Source: Anaerosoma sp034007245 (lineage in GTDB: Bacteria; Actinomycetota; Coriobacteriia; Anaerosomatales; Anaerosomataceae). Taken from it: DNA of 8,928 nucleotides. Each line of letters opens with the position of its first letter. Position 1 is the first letter of the stretch. The translations under genes were made by a program, and so were the position numbers. Shown here piece by piece: positions 1 through 4,494 of the stretch. The notes under the pieces were generated by a model. That model was not told the DNA's origin. It made no database searches and worked only from the letters and a program-made list of their open reading frames with translations. Where the stretch lies: assembly GCA_034007245.1 (NCBI GenBank), contig JAVERH010000093.1, positions 1 to 8,928 of the forward strand. The letters are read 5' to 3'.

Positions 1-82
1 AGCGCTTCCAGCAGGCGCGATAGCCGCTCGGTTACACTGTCAGGTATCGGCGCGCCGCAGCTGAAGCGCCAAGACGTTAGAC
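1..82 (+). other. attC site 1 (5' end cut off by the window)
   Basis: The left arm GCGCTTCCAGC (2-12) pairs with the right arm GCTGAAGCGC (60-69), leaving one unpaired C on the left. An inner stem pairs GGCGCG (14-19) with CGCGCC (51-56). The R' box GTTAGAC is at 76-82, matching GTTRRRY. The R'' box lies just before base 1. The loop holds TACACT (33-38), a hexamer that recurs in other attC loops here. Confidence 0.85.
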
Positions 83-115
83 CGAATCCCTGAAATCCCT
101 CACGGGTCGAACCGC

Positions 116-144
116 TTGCAGCAGCGTATCTTAGGGGATACACT
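116..144 (+). promoter_or_regulatory. Promoter with overlapping operator for the HigBA-type pair
   Basis: A -35-like TTGCAG (116-121) lies 17 bp before a -10-like TACACT (139-144). The toxin ATG begins 6 bases after the -10, so the transcript would start at or next to the A of the ATG, giving a leaderless mRNA. No Shine-Dalgarno sequence precedes that ATG. A perfect inverted repeat GTATC-N6-GATAC (126-141) overlaps the -10 and is a good candidate operator for the HTH antitoxin. The boxes are seen; promoter activity and repression are inferred. Confidence 0.55.
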
Positions 145-150
145 CGGCGC

Positions 151-441
151 ATGATCGAGATTCGGCAGACAGACGAGTACGAGTCGTGGTTCGAGAGCCT
201 GCGCGACCGCGAGGCACGGTTCCGCATCATCGCCCGGATCCGGCGGCTATCACTCGGCAACCTCGGCGACGTCAAGCCGGTCGGCGAGGGCGTGTCGGAA
301 CTGCGGATCACGTACGGACCCGGTTATCGCGTCTACATCAAGCAGCGGGGCAAGACGCTGATCGTGCTGCTTGCCGGCAGCGACAAGTCGAGCCAGAAGC
401 GCGACATCGAGCGGGCGAAGCAGCTCGCTCGGGACCTGTAA
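151..441 (+). CDS. higB: HigB/RelE-type toxin, phage Gp49-like family
   Basis: This 96-residue protein resembles the small RelE/ParE-superfamily toxins called addiction-module killer proteins or Gp49-like/HigB. Known members are ribosome-dependent mRNA interferases. Supporting features are the N-terminal helical segment, the central ELRITYGPGYRVYIKQRGKT beta-strand block (residues 50-69), the ILLAGSDKSSQKRDI-type turn (about 71-86) and the basic C-terminal helix. Toxin-first order followed closely by a helix-turn-helix antitoxin is typical of HigBA. The ATG at 151 has no ribosome-binding site but sits right at the predicted transcription start, so it is probably translated leaderless. The gene makes up cassette A with its partner. 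Catalytic residues of this subfamily cannot be assigned with certainty by eye. Confidence 0.85.
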   Translation: MIEIRQTDEYESWFESLRDREARFRIIARIRRLSLGNLGDVKPVGEGVSELRITYGPGYRVYIKQRGKTLIVLLAGSDKSSQKRDIERAKQLARDL

Positions 442-452
442 GGAGGTCTCCT

Positions 453-743
453 ATGCCCACCAACAAGACGAAGACCCGCCCCTGGGACCCTGCACGCTAC
501 CTCGAAAGCGACGAGGACGTCGCGGCCTACCTCGACGCCGCTCTTGAGGAGGATGACCCGGCGCTGCTCGCCGCAGCACTCGGCGACGTCGCTCGGGCGA
601 AGGGGATGACTGAGATCGCACGCGAGACCGGCCTCGGTCGCGAGAGTCTCTACAAAGCGCTCTCGACTGACGGCAACCCTGAGTTCGGCACGGTCCAGAA
701 GGTCGTGCGCTCGCTCGGGCTCAAGCTGCATATCTCCGCGTGA
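453..743 (+). CDS. higA: HigA-type HTH antitoxin (addiction module antidote protein)
   Basis: This 96-residue protein starts at an ATG placed 6 nt after a strong AAGGAGG (440-446) that overlaps the toxin stop codon. The N-terminal part, with WDPARYLESDEDVAAYLDAA at residues 11-30, is typical of the antidote family paired with Gp49-like toxins. Residues about 40-92 form an XRE-like helix-turn-helix domain, with MTEIARETGLGRESLYKALS as the DNA-recognition helices. Known homologues neutralise the toxin by direct binding and repress the operon. The GTATC/GATAC repeat upstream of the toxin is its likely operator. A strong ribosome site here against a leaderless toxin would favour antitoxin synthesis. 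The stop codon lies 3 bases before the R'' box of attC site 2. Confidence 0.87.
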   Translation: MPTNKTKTRPWDPARYLESDEDVAAYLDAALEEDDPALLAAALGDVARAKGMTEIARETGLGRESLYKALSTDGNPEFGTVQKVVRSLGLKLHISA

Positions 744-746
744 TCG

Positions 747-841
747 GTCTAACCCGGGCGTCAACCTGTCAACGCAGTGTGCGGTAGACTCGGGCAGGGA
801 CCGGGCGTAGGCGTTGCAGGTTACGCCCAAGAGCGTTCGAC
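747..841 (+). other. attC site 2
   Basis: R'' is GTCTAAC (747-753) and R' is GTTCGAC (835-841), which departs from GTTRRRY at its fourth base. The left arm GGGCGTCAACCTGTCAACGC (756-775) pairs along its whole length with GCGTTGCAGGTTACGCCC (811-828) except for two extra bases on the left strand. These match the extrahelical bases that set strand choice and polarity in attC hairpins. The loop contains GGTAGACT (783-790). Confidence 0.85.
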
Positions 842-847
842 GCATTT

Positions 848-887
848 CGGACAGCTCCGGATATATGGTGCTATAGTCAGTACCATA
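848..887 (+). promoter_or_regulatory. Promoter and operator of the Phd/ParE cassette
   Basis: A -10-like TATAGT (872-877) follows a weak -35 CGGACA (848-853) by 18 bp. An inverted repeat with arms TATGGTGCT (864-872) and AGTACCATA (879-887), 8 of 9 bases matching, straddles the -10. This is where Phd/YefM antitoxins usually bind to autorepress. The promoter lies just inside cassette B, so the cassette can be expressed at any position in the array. The function is inferred from position and symmetry. Confidence 0.5.
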
Positions 888-912
888 AGTGCGGTCCTAC
901 TCGGAGGTCATC

Positions 913-1188
913 ATGTCTCTCGCGGTCAAGTTCTCGGAGGACGTCGTCCCTCTCGGCGATCTCAAGGTGAATCCCGGCAAGGTCGTTCGGCACGCTGACG
1001 AGACGGGGCGGCCCGTGCTGCTCACGAGCCACGGCCGCGGGGTCGCGGTCGTGCAGGCGCTCTCGGAGTTCGAGGCCGCTCAGGAGGAACGCGAGTTCAT
1101 GCGCGCGGTCGTCGCCGGGCTGGCCGACATTGAGGCGGGTCGCGTCTCGTCGCTCGTCGACGTAAAGCAGCGCCTGGGCCTCGCATGA
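913..1188 (+). CDS. Phd/YefM-family antitoxin
   Basis: This 91-residue protein is chosen to start at the ATG preceded by GGAGG (903-907) with 5 nt spacing. A GTG 24 bases upstream is in frame but has no such site. The N-terminal domain has the family pattern: residues 11-19 carry a VPLGDLKVN stretch, followed by PGKVVRHADETGRPVLLTSH (21-40) and GRGVAVV, the strand-helix-strand dimer and DNA-binding fold of Phd. The C-terminal half (about 52-91) is an acidic helical tail that would wrap the toxin. The toxin start overlaps the stop (ATGA), giving translational coupling. The protein is expected to neutralise the downstream ParE-like toxin and repress the promoter at 848-887. Confidence 0.85.
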   Translation: MSLAVKFSEDVVPLGDLKVNPGKVVRHADETGRPVLLTSHGRGVAVVQALSEFEAAQEEREFMRAVVAGLADIEAGRVSSLVDVKQRLGLA

Positions 1189-1508
1189 CGGACAAGCACT
1201 GCGAGGTCGGCTTCGCGAAGTCGGCGGAGGACGACCTGCTCGGCATCCTCGAGTGGTATGCGGCACAGCTCGTGCCGGAGGTGGGCAGTCGGCTCGTGGC
1301 GGCGATCGTTGAGCATGTGGAGCAGCTCGAGCAGTATCCGGACAGCGGCAGGATGGTGCCGGAGTTCGGCACGCCGTCGCTTCGCGAGCTTCTGCTCGAT
1401 CCGTACCGCATCGTGTACCGGCACGATGGGGATATGGTAAGCATCGTGCGGGTGTGGCGTAGCGAGCGACTCATGGAGGATTCCGGTCTCAGTGGAAGCG
1501 GCACCTAA
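1185..1508 (+). CDS. parE: ParE-family toxin (RelE/ParE superfamily)
   Basis: This 107-residue protein has the ParE fold signature. A helical hairpin (residues 12-50) contains AEDDLLGILEWYA and VAAIVEHVEQLEQYP. It is followed by DSGRMVPEFG and the strand block LRELLLDPYRIVYRHDGDMV (67-86), and then VSIVRVWRSERLM. Family members inhibit DNA gyrase or, in RelE-like branches, cleave mRNA on the ribosome. The sequence favours ParE, but the target cannot be settled by eye. The gene overlaps its antitoxin by 4 bases. Its TAA stop (1506-1508) lies inside the R'' box of attC site 3. The last residues, GLSGSGT, extend beyond the usual family end. Confidence 0.83.
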   Translation: MTDKHCEVGFAKSAEDDLLGILEWYAAQLVPEVGSRLVAAIVEHVEQLEQYPDSGRMVPEFGTPSLRELLLDPYRIVYRHDGDMVSIVRVWRSERLMEDSGLSGSGT

Positions 1509-1587
1509 TAAGCGCGTCCAGCAGACGCGACAAGGTGGTAGCCTCATGACAGCGCGCGGCGCGCAGCTGAAGCGCCGGATGTTAGAC
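1503..1587 (+). other. attC site 3
   Basis: R'' is ACCTAAT (1503-1509), which differs from RYYYAAC at the last base and contains the toxin stop codon. The left arm GCGCGTCCAGC (1512-1522) pairs with GCTGAAGCGC (1566-1575) with one mismatch and one extra base. An inner ACGCG pairs with CGCG-rich sequence near 1551-1562. R' is GTTAGAC (1581-1587). The loop contains GGTAGCCT (1537-1544). The altered R'' suggests lower recombination activity. Confidence 0.8.
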
Positions 1588-1691
1588 GCAGACGAAGCGT
1601 CGCATATCAGGAGGACGGGGTCAGGCAGCGAGCAGACGGTCGCCTGATGGTAGATTCCGACAAGTCACTTTACAGGGATGGGGGTTCGGTC
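1588..1691 (+). other. Leader region of cassette C with an unused Shine-Dalgarno
   Basis: A perfect AGGAGGA (1609-1615) has no start codon at a useful distance downstream; the next ATG is at 1647. A CAGGC/GCCTG pair (1622-1626 and 1642-1646) could fold around the intervening 15 bases. No convincing promoter is visible. The AGGAGG may be a remnant of a replaced gene start or a chance occurrence. Confidence 0.3.
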
Positions 1692-2075
1692 ATGGTGGTC
1701 AGGTCGGTCATCTTAGCGCTTGCGATCGCCTCGCTCGTACTCGTAGGATGCACCTCCGCGGACCACAAGGCGGGCTGGAACGCAAGGGAGGAAGTCGGCG
1801 CGATCTGGGGCGTCGGCGAGCAGGGTGTCGACAGCGATCTCAAGCGAGTCGATGAGGACATGAGTGAGAGTCATCGGATGATGGCAATCATGATCCTCAG
1901 TAATGCGGGTGAGAACTCCGACCTCGACAGCTATGAGGATGTGTTCCTGGTTGATGTGAAGACCAACGATGGCAGCAACACGGCGACGGTCGTGGTTGTC
2001 GAGGACAAAACCGGCCTCCAAAGGACCATCGTTCCCCAGGCCATCAAGGACCAGGGAAACACCTCCGCTCCCTAG
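1692..2075 (+). CDS. Small secreted lipoprotein, function unknown
   Basis: This protein of 127 residues is read from the ATG at 1692. An in-frame ATG at 1647 would add 15 polar residues before the signal peptide and is less likely. The signal peptide runs from MVVRS through a hydrophobic core to the lipobox LVGC, with the lipidated cysteine at residue 20. The mature part is acidic and mostly helical to residue 65. It is followed by a short strand-rich segment (83-116) containing VFLVDVK, ATVVVVEDKTG and RTIVPQ, which resembles a small beta sheet. I do not recognise the family. It is the only gene of cassette C. It is probably anchored on the outer face of the cytoplasmic membrane, or on the outer membrane if the host is diderm. 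Confidence 0.75.
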   Translation: MVVRSVILALAIASLVLVGCTSADHKAGWNAREEVGAIWGVGEQGVDSDLKRVDEDMSESHRMMAIMILSNAGENSDLDSYEDVFLVDVKTNDGSNTATVVVVEDKTGLQRTIVPQAIKDQGNTSAP

Positions 2076-2092
2076 GAGACCGATGGCGTCGC

Positions 2093-2179
2093 GTCTAACA
2101 AGTGCTTCCGGCCGATTCACGCATGCGATAAGTTGAACTGCAGCCGCTCGTTCGCGGCTGAAGCACAGAGACGTTAGCC
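2093..2179 (+). other. attC site 4 with an internal competing hairpin
   Basis: R'' is GTCTAAC (2093-2099) and R' is GTTAGCC (2173-2179). The left arm GTGCTTCCGGCCG (2102-2114) pairs with CGGCTGAAGCAC (2155-2166) with one extra base. A perfect 7-bp hairpin CAGCCGC-N6-GCGGCTG (2141-2160) uses part of the same right arm, so two folds exclude each other. The loop lacks the TA[C/G]ACT motif of the other sites. Confidence 0.8.
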
Positions 2180-2217
2180 ACTTCCCATGTCACTCCGCCC
2201 CCGCGAGGGTTTCGCTC

Positions 2218-2260
2218 TTGTCGTACGCTTCGTGCATCGATATAGTAAACGTATGTCGAT
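2218..2260 (+). promoter_or_regulatory. Promoter and operator of the AbrB/VapC cassette
   Basis: The -35-like TTGTCG (2218-2223) is 17 bp from the -10 TATAGT (2241-2246). An inverted repeat ATCGATATA-N7-TATGTCGAT (2236-2244 and 2252-2260), 8 of 9 bases matching, covers the -10 and the expected start point. AbrB-type antitoxins autoregulate at such palindromes. The boxes are seen; activity and repressor identity are inferred. Confidence 0.6.
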
Positions 2261-2273
2261 TGGAGGCGTCCTC

Positions 2274-2483
2274 ATGGAGGCAGTAACCATCTCTCCCAAG
2301 TATCAGGTGGTCATCCCTAAGTCGGTGCGCAGGCAGTTGCGCCTCGTCCCGGGGCAGAAGGTGCAGGTCATCGCATACGGCGACCGGATCGAGTTCATCC
2401 CGCTAAAGCCGGCACGCGAGCTTCGCGGTATGCTGCGCGGCCTTGACACCACCTTCGAGCGCGACCGGGAGGATCGGGTGTGA
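2274..2483 (+). CDS. vapB: SpoVT/AbrB-family antitoxin of a VapBC pair
   Basis: This 69-residue protein starts at an ATG preceded by GGAGG (2262-2266) with 7 nt spacing. The upstream in-frame ATGs (2187, 2253) lie before or inside the promoter and operator and are rejected. Residues 1-45 are a textbook swapped-hairpin AbrB domain: EAVTISPKYQVVIPKSVRRQ, then LRLVPGQKVQVIAYGDRIEFIPL. This domain binds DNA as a dimer. Residues 46-69 are a charged tail that would occupy the VapC active site. The stop overlaps the toxin start by four bases. Expected roles are toxin neutralisation and operon repression. Confidence 0.9.
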   Translation: MEAVTISPKYQVVIPKSVRRQLRLVPGQKVQVIAYGDRIEFIPLKPARELRGMLRGLDTTFERDREDRV

Positions 2484-2854
2484 ACGTCGTCGACTCTTCG
2501 GCATGGCTCGAGTACTTCGGCGATGGCCCCAACGCTGCGGAGTTCGCACCAGCAATCGAGGATCCGGAGAGCCTGGTCGTGCCCACGCTGACCCTGTTCG
2601 AGGTGTTCAAGCGGACGTCCCAGATCACAGACGAGACCACGGCGCTGAATGCCGTCGGCGTGATGATGCAAGGTACGGTCGTCGAGCTCTCCGCCTCGCT
2701 CTCCTTGGATGCCGCACGGCTGTCGCTTGAGTCGGGCCTCGCGATGGCGGATGCGATCATCCTAGCCACCGCGCGTTCACAGGAGGCCGTGTTGTGGACA
2801 CAGGACGCCCATTTCGATGGGGTGGACGGCGTCGAGTTCCGCCCCAAGCGGTAG
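2480..2854 (+). CDS. vapC: VapC-family PIN-domain ribonuclease toxin
   Basis: This 124-residue protein starts at a GTG overlapping the antitoxin stop (GTGTGA). It is a complete PIN domain: VVDSSAWLEYF with Asp5, TLFEVFK with Glu41, MADAIILATA with Asp91 and TQDAHF with Asp109. These are the four acidic metal-binding positions expected of an active Mg2+-dependent RNase. Known VapC toxins cleave tRNA or rRNA. Length is normal for the family and no key residue is missing. Coupling to the AbrB antitoxin fits a functional VapBC module. The stop lies 5 bases before the R'' box of attC site 5. Confidence 0.92.
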   Translation: MNVVDSSAWLEYFGDGPNAAEFAPAIEDPESLVVPTLTLFEVFKRTSQITDETTALNAVGVMMQGTVVELSASLSLDAARLSLESGLAMADAIILATARSQEAVLWTQDAHFDGVDGVEFRPKR

Positions 2855-2859
2855 GGAGT

Positions 2860-2959
2860 GGCTAACAAGCGCTTCCACGCAGACGGCGCGCCTCGTGGGG
2901 TAGACTCGGGTGGCAAGCGCTCGCCGGCGCGCCGCAGCTGAAGCGCAAAGACGTTTACC
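2860..2959 (+). other. attC site 5
   Basis: R'' is GGCTAAC (2860-2866) and R' is GTTTACC (2953-2959), which departs from GTTRRRY at the fourth base. The left arm GCGCTTCCACGC (2869-2880) pairs with the GCTGAAGCGC block (2937-2946) through GCGCTTC/GAAGCGC. Two copies of the palindrome GGCGCGCC (2885-2892 and 2926-2933) extend the stem. The loop contains GGTAGACT (2899-2906). Confidence 0.82.
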
Positions 2960-3043
2960 GTCGGCACGGTGATGCCGTGACAATCACGATGGTGGTCCAT
3001 GAGCGCCGTGATCTCTCTGAGGTAGACGTACTCTGATGGGTGG
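2960..3043. other. Short cassette-like segment without a recognisable + strand gene
   Basis: Between attC site 5 and the next attC-like element there are only about 84 bases. They contain a CACGG-TGATG-CCGTG hairpin (2965-2979) and no + strand reading frame longer than a few codons. On the minus strand a frame across 2960-3035 reads like protein, with EYVYLREITALMDHHRDC in it and mostly G or C in third positions. It could be the remnant of an inverted or truncated gene, but no start, family or ribosome site supports it. Confidence 0.35.
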
Positions 3044-3111
3044 GCCTGACAAGCAGTTCGAGCGGACTCACTTCGTTCGCCGCTCACAAGGGCGGTTGTC
3101 GTCGGATAGGG
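3044..3111 (+). other. Degenerate attC-like site 6
   Basis: An R''-like GCCTGAC (3044-3050) is followed by a stem GAGCGG (3060-3065)/CCGCTC (3080-3085) around a loop ACTCACTTCGTTCG, and a GACAA/TTGTC pair (3048-3052, 3096-3100). The R' end is either GTTGTCG (3095-3101) or GATAGGG (3105-3111); the latter resembles the GATAGGC junction at 4410. The stem-loop style differs from sites 1-5, as expected if this cassette came from another source. Confidence 0.45.
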
Positions 3112-3121
3112 GGGCGGGCCG

Positions 3122-3655
3122 ATGGTTCGCTTGAGGTACTCGGCACTTACGCTACTGTGTTTCGTCGTGGTCGTGTCGTCGCTTTCTGCTTGTTCCACGG
3201 AGAACGCAGGTTTGGACGAGACGACATCGCAGGGCTCAGAGGCGTCGACCGTCTCCGCGAGCCCCTCATCAGATGAGACTGCGACGGTGGAGTCCGATGA
3301 CTCGTCTGCGTGGCAGCCACCGGTGCTACCACCGCGACCGACGATGGACGTAGAGGCCTCGCAGCCCTCAGTCGCCGACGCCGCAGCCGCGCTCATCCGA
3401 CTCGCAGACGAGGCTGATCTGCTCGGGGAGTTCGTGCACGAATCTTCCACAGTTGAGGGCATGGGTCGTGACTCCTATGGCTACTGGTGGGTGCAGGGTT
3501 GGGTCATGATCTCCGATCCGTCATGGACCGGGGAGACGGGCGAGCAGCTCTTCGTGGTCTACGACGGGACGTCTTGGACACTTATCGGCTACGGCACGGG
3601 GTTGATGCGATCCGACTACCCGTCCGACATCGACTGGGTGGACATCGACGGCTAG
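3122..3655 (+). CDS. Secreted lipoprotein, function unknown
   Basis: This 177-residue protein starts at an ATG 7 nt after a G-rich AGGGGGG (3108-3114). Its signal peptide, MVRLRYSALTLLCFVVVVSS, ends in the lipobox LSAC with the lipid-bearing Cys at 24. Residues 25-75 are a Ser/Thr/acid-rich, disordered linker, common in surface lipoproteins. Residues about 84-177 form a compact domain with a helix (VADAAAALIRLADEADLLGE) and a strand-rich aromatic part containing YGYWWVQGWVMISD, LFVVYDGTSWTLIGYGT and a D-rich end. I do not recognise the family. It leads a cassette shared with a small ORF and a membrane protein. Confidence 0.75.
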   Translation: MVRLRYSALTLLCFVVVVSSLSACSTENAGLDETTSQGSEASTVSASPSSDETATVESDDSSAWQPPVLPPRPTMDVEASQPSVADAAAALIRLADEADLLGEFVHESSTVEGMGRDSYGYWWVQGWVMISDPSWTGETGEQLFVVYDGTSWTLIGYGTGLMRSDYPSDIDWVDIDG

Positions 3656-3659
3656 TTGG

Positions 3660-3791
3660 GTGAGCTGCGAACCAGCGGATTGGGCGGGCTCGGGAGTGGG
3701 CATATGGGCCAAGCACCGGAAGGTGCCTGTGGGGGCCGTCCTTCAGGCGCTCATCTTCGTGATCGCGGTCCCGTTTCTGCTGGGGGGGTGA
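3660..3791 (+). CDS. Possible 43-residue single-helix membrane protein
   Basis: The reading frame from GTG 3660 to TGA 3789-3791 encodes 43 residues. It ends in a basic HRK motif, then VPVGAVLQALIFVIAVPFLL, a convincing transmembrane segment with a positive-inside flank. Codons favour G or C in third positions, like neighbouring genes. The stop is five bases before the next gene's ATG and its GGGGGGG run could serve as that gene's ribosome site, suggesting coupling. There is no clear ribosome site for the GTG; a GTG at 3696 is an alternative start. It may be a small real gene or the 3' remnant of a longer one. Confidence 0.4.
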   Translation: MSCEPADWAGSGVGIWAKHRKVPVGAVLQALIFVIAVPFLLGG

Positions 3792-3796
3792 AGTCG

Positions 3797-4351
3797 ATGC
3801 GTTCAGTGGGGCGCTGGGTCAGCTCCTTGGTGTACTCCGGCATGTTCTGCTCCATGGTGCTGTCTCCATGGTGGATCCTGGTTGTCCTCTTCCCGCTACT
3901 CTTGCTGCCGATCGCAGTCGCTGTGACCTTGCTCGCGGTACTGTGGTTCAAGCCGCGCTTGGATGCCCTGCACGATGTGGACGCCATTCTCAAGAAGGAG
4001 TGTCCTTCGGCAAGGGACCTCCTATGGTTTCGTGGCGGACTCAGTTGGTACTTCCTCGGGGTGTTCCCCTCGATGGCGGTGGCGGCGGTCCAGCTCGGCT
4101 TGTTCTTGATCCTACTGTCGTTCGAATCACAAGAACTACTCGCGGCATTGATGGGGATGGGGCTGCTCGCTCTTGGGGCAGGCGTGGCCTGGCTGACGCG
4201 GCGCGAGAGCCGCACTGCCGCACTGGTGGCACTCTCGAGTTATGCGAAGTCGAGGCGGACGGACCGGGGTCTGCTGCAACAAGCGGCGGATGCCGTCTCA
4301 CAGCCAATTCGCGACTTGGAGGCCGCCCGCCTAGCAAGCGCTTCCAGCTGA
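3797..4351 (+). CDS. Multi-pass membrane protein, function unknown
   Basis: This 184-residue protein is read from the ATG at 3797, after a GGGGGGGTGA stretch. Hydrophobic segments lie at about residues 10-20 (weak), 25-50, 86-107 and 112-133. A charged loop (53-75) contains DALHDVDAILKKECPSARDL. The cytoplasmic-looking C-terminal tail (135-184) is basic and helical. No family is recognised. The final residues LASASS and the TGA stop are encoded by the R'' box and left arm of attC site 7, so the natural C terminus was changed or lengthened by the recombination site. It shares a cassette with the upstream lipoprotein and small ORF. Confidence 0.7.
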   Translation: MRSVGRWVSSLVYSGMFCSMVLSPWWILVVLFPLLLLPIAVAVTLLAVLWFKPRLDALHDVDAILKKECPSARDLLWFRGGLSWYFLGVFPSMAVAAVQLGLFLILLSFESQELLAALMGMGLLALGAGVAWLTRRESRTAALVALSSYAKSRRTDRGLLQQAADAVSQPIRDLEAARLASASS

Positions 4352-4416
4352 CGCGCAGGGGTCGTCGGCGACACTGCGAGGCATCGGCGCGCCACCGATG
4401 CCCAAGAGCGATAGGC
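4329..4416 (+). other. attC site 7, chimeric and probably defective
   Basis: The left half is the standard type: R'' GCCTAGC (4329-4335, one change from RYYYAAC) and AAGCGCTTCCAGC (4336-4348). The matching right arm GCTGAAGCGC is absent. Instead a separate hairpin GCATCGG-N7-CCGATGC (4381-4401) is followed by CCAAGAGC, like the right end of attC site 2. The R' is GATAGGC (4410-4416), with GTT changed to GAT at the crossover bases. Loop hexamer GACACT (4370-4375) resembles the shared motif. Confidence 0.65.
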
Positions 4417-4494
4417 CGAGACGATGTGCGAACCAGAGCCTCCCGCCAGGCGTCCAAGTTGTACGGGAGCCCTGATATGAGGGAGGCGTACGGG

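Noticed and set aside
186..452. Upstream extension of the HigA frame
   Set aside because: It overlaps the toxin gene. AAGGAGG right before ATG 453 defines the start.
2395..3462. Long open frame on the minus strand (355 codons)
   Set aside because: It runs antisense to VapC, attC site 5 and a lipoprotein and is open because of high-GC codon structure. Only the short part at 2960-3035 reads like protein.
3868..4494. N-terminal extension of the serpin frame over about 200 codons
   Set aside because: It overlaps the membrane protein in another frame and crosses attC site 7. The signal peptide and ribosome site place the start at 4495.
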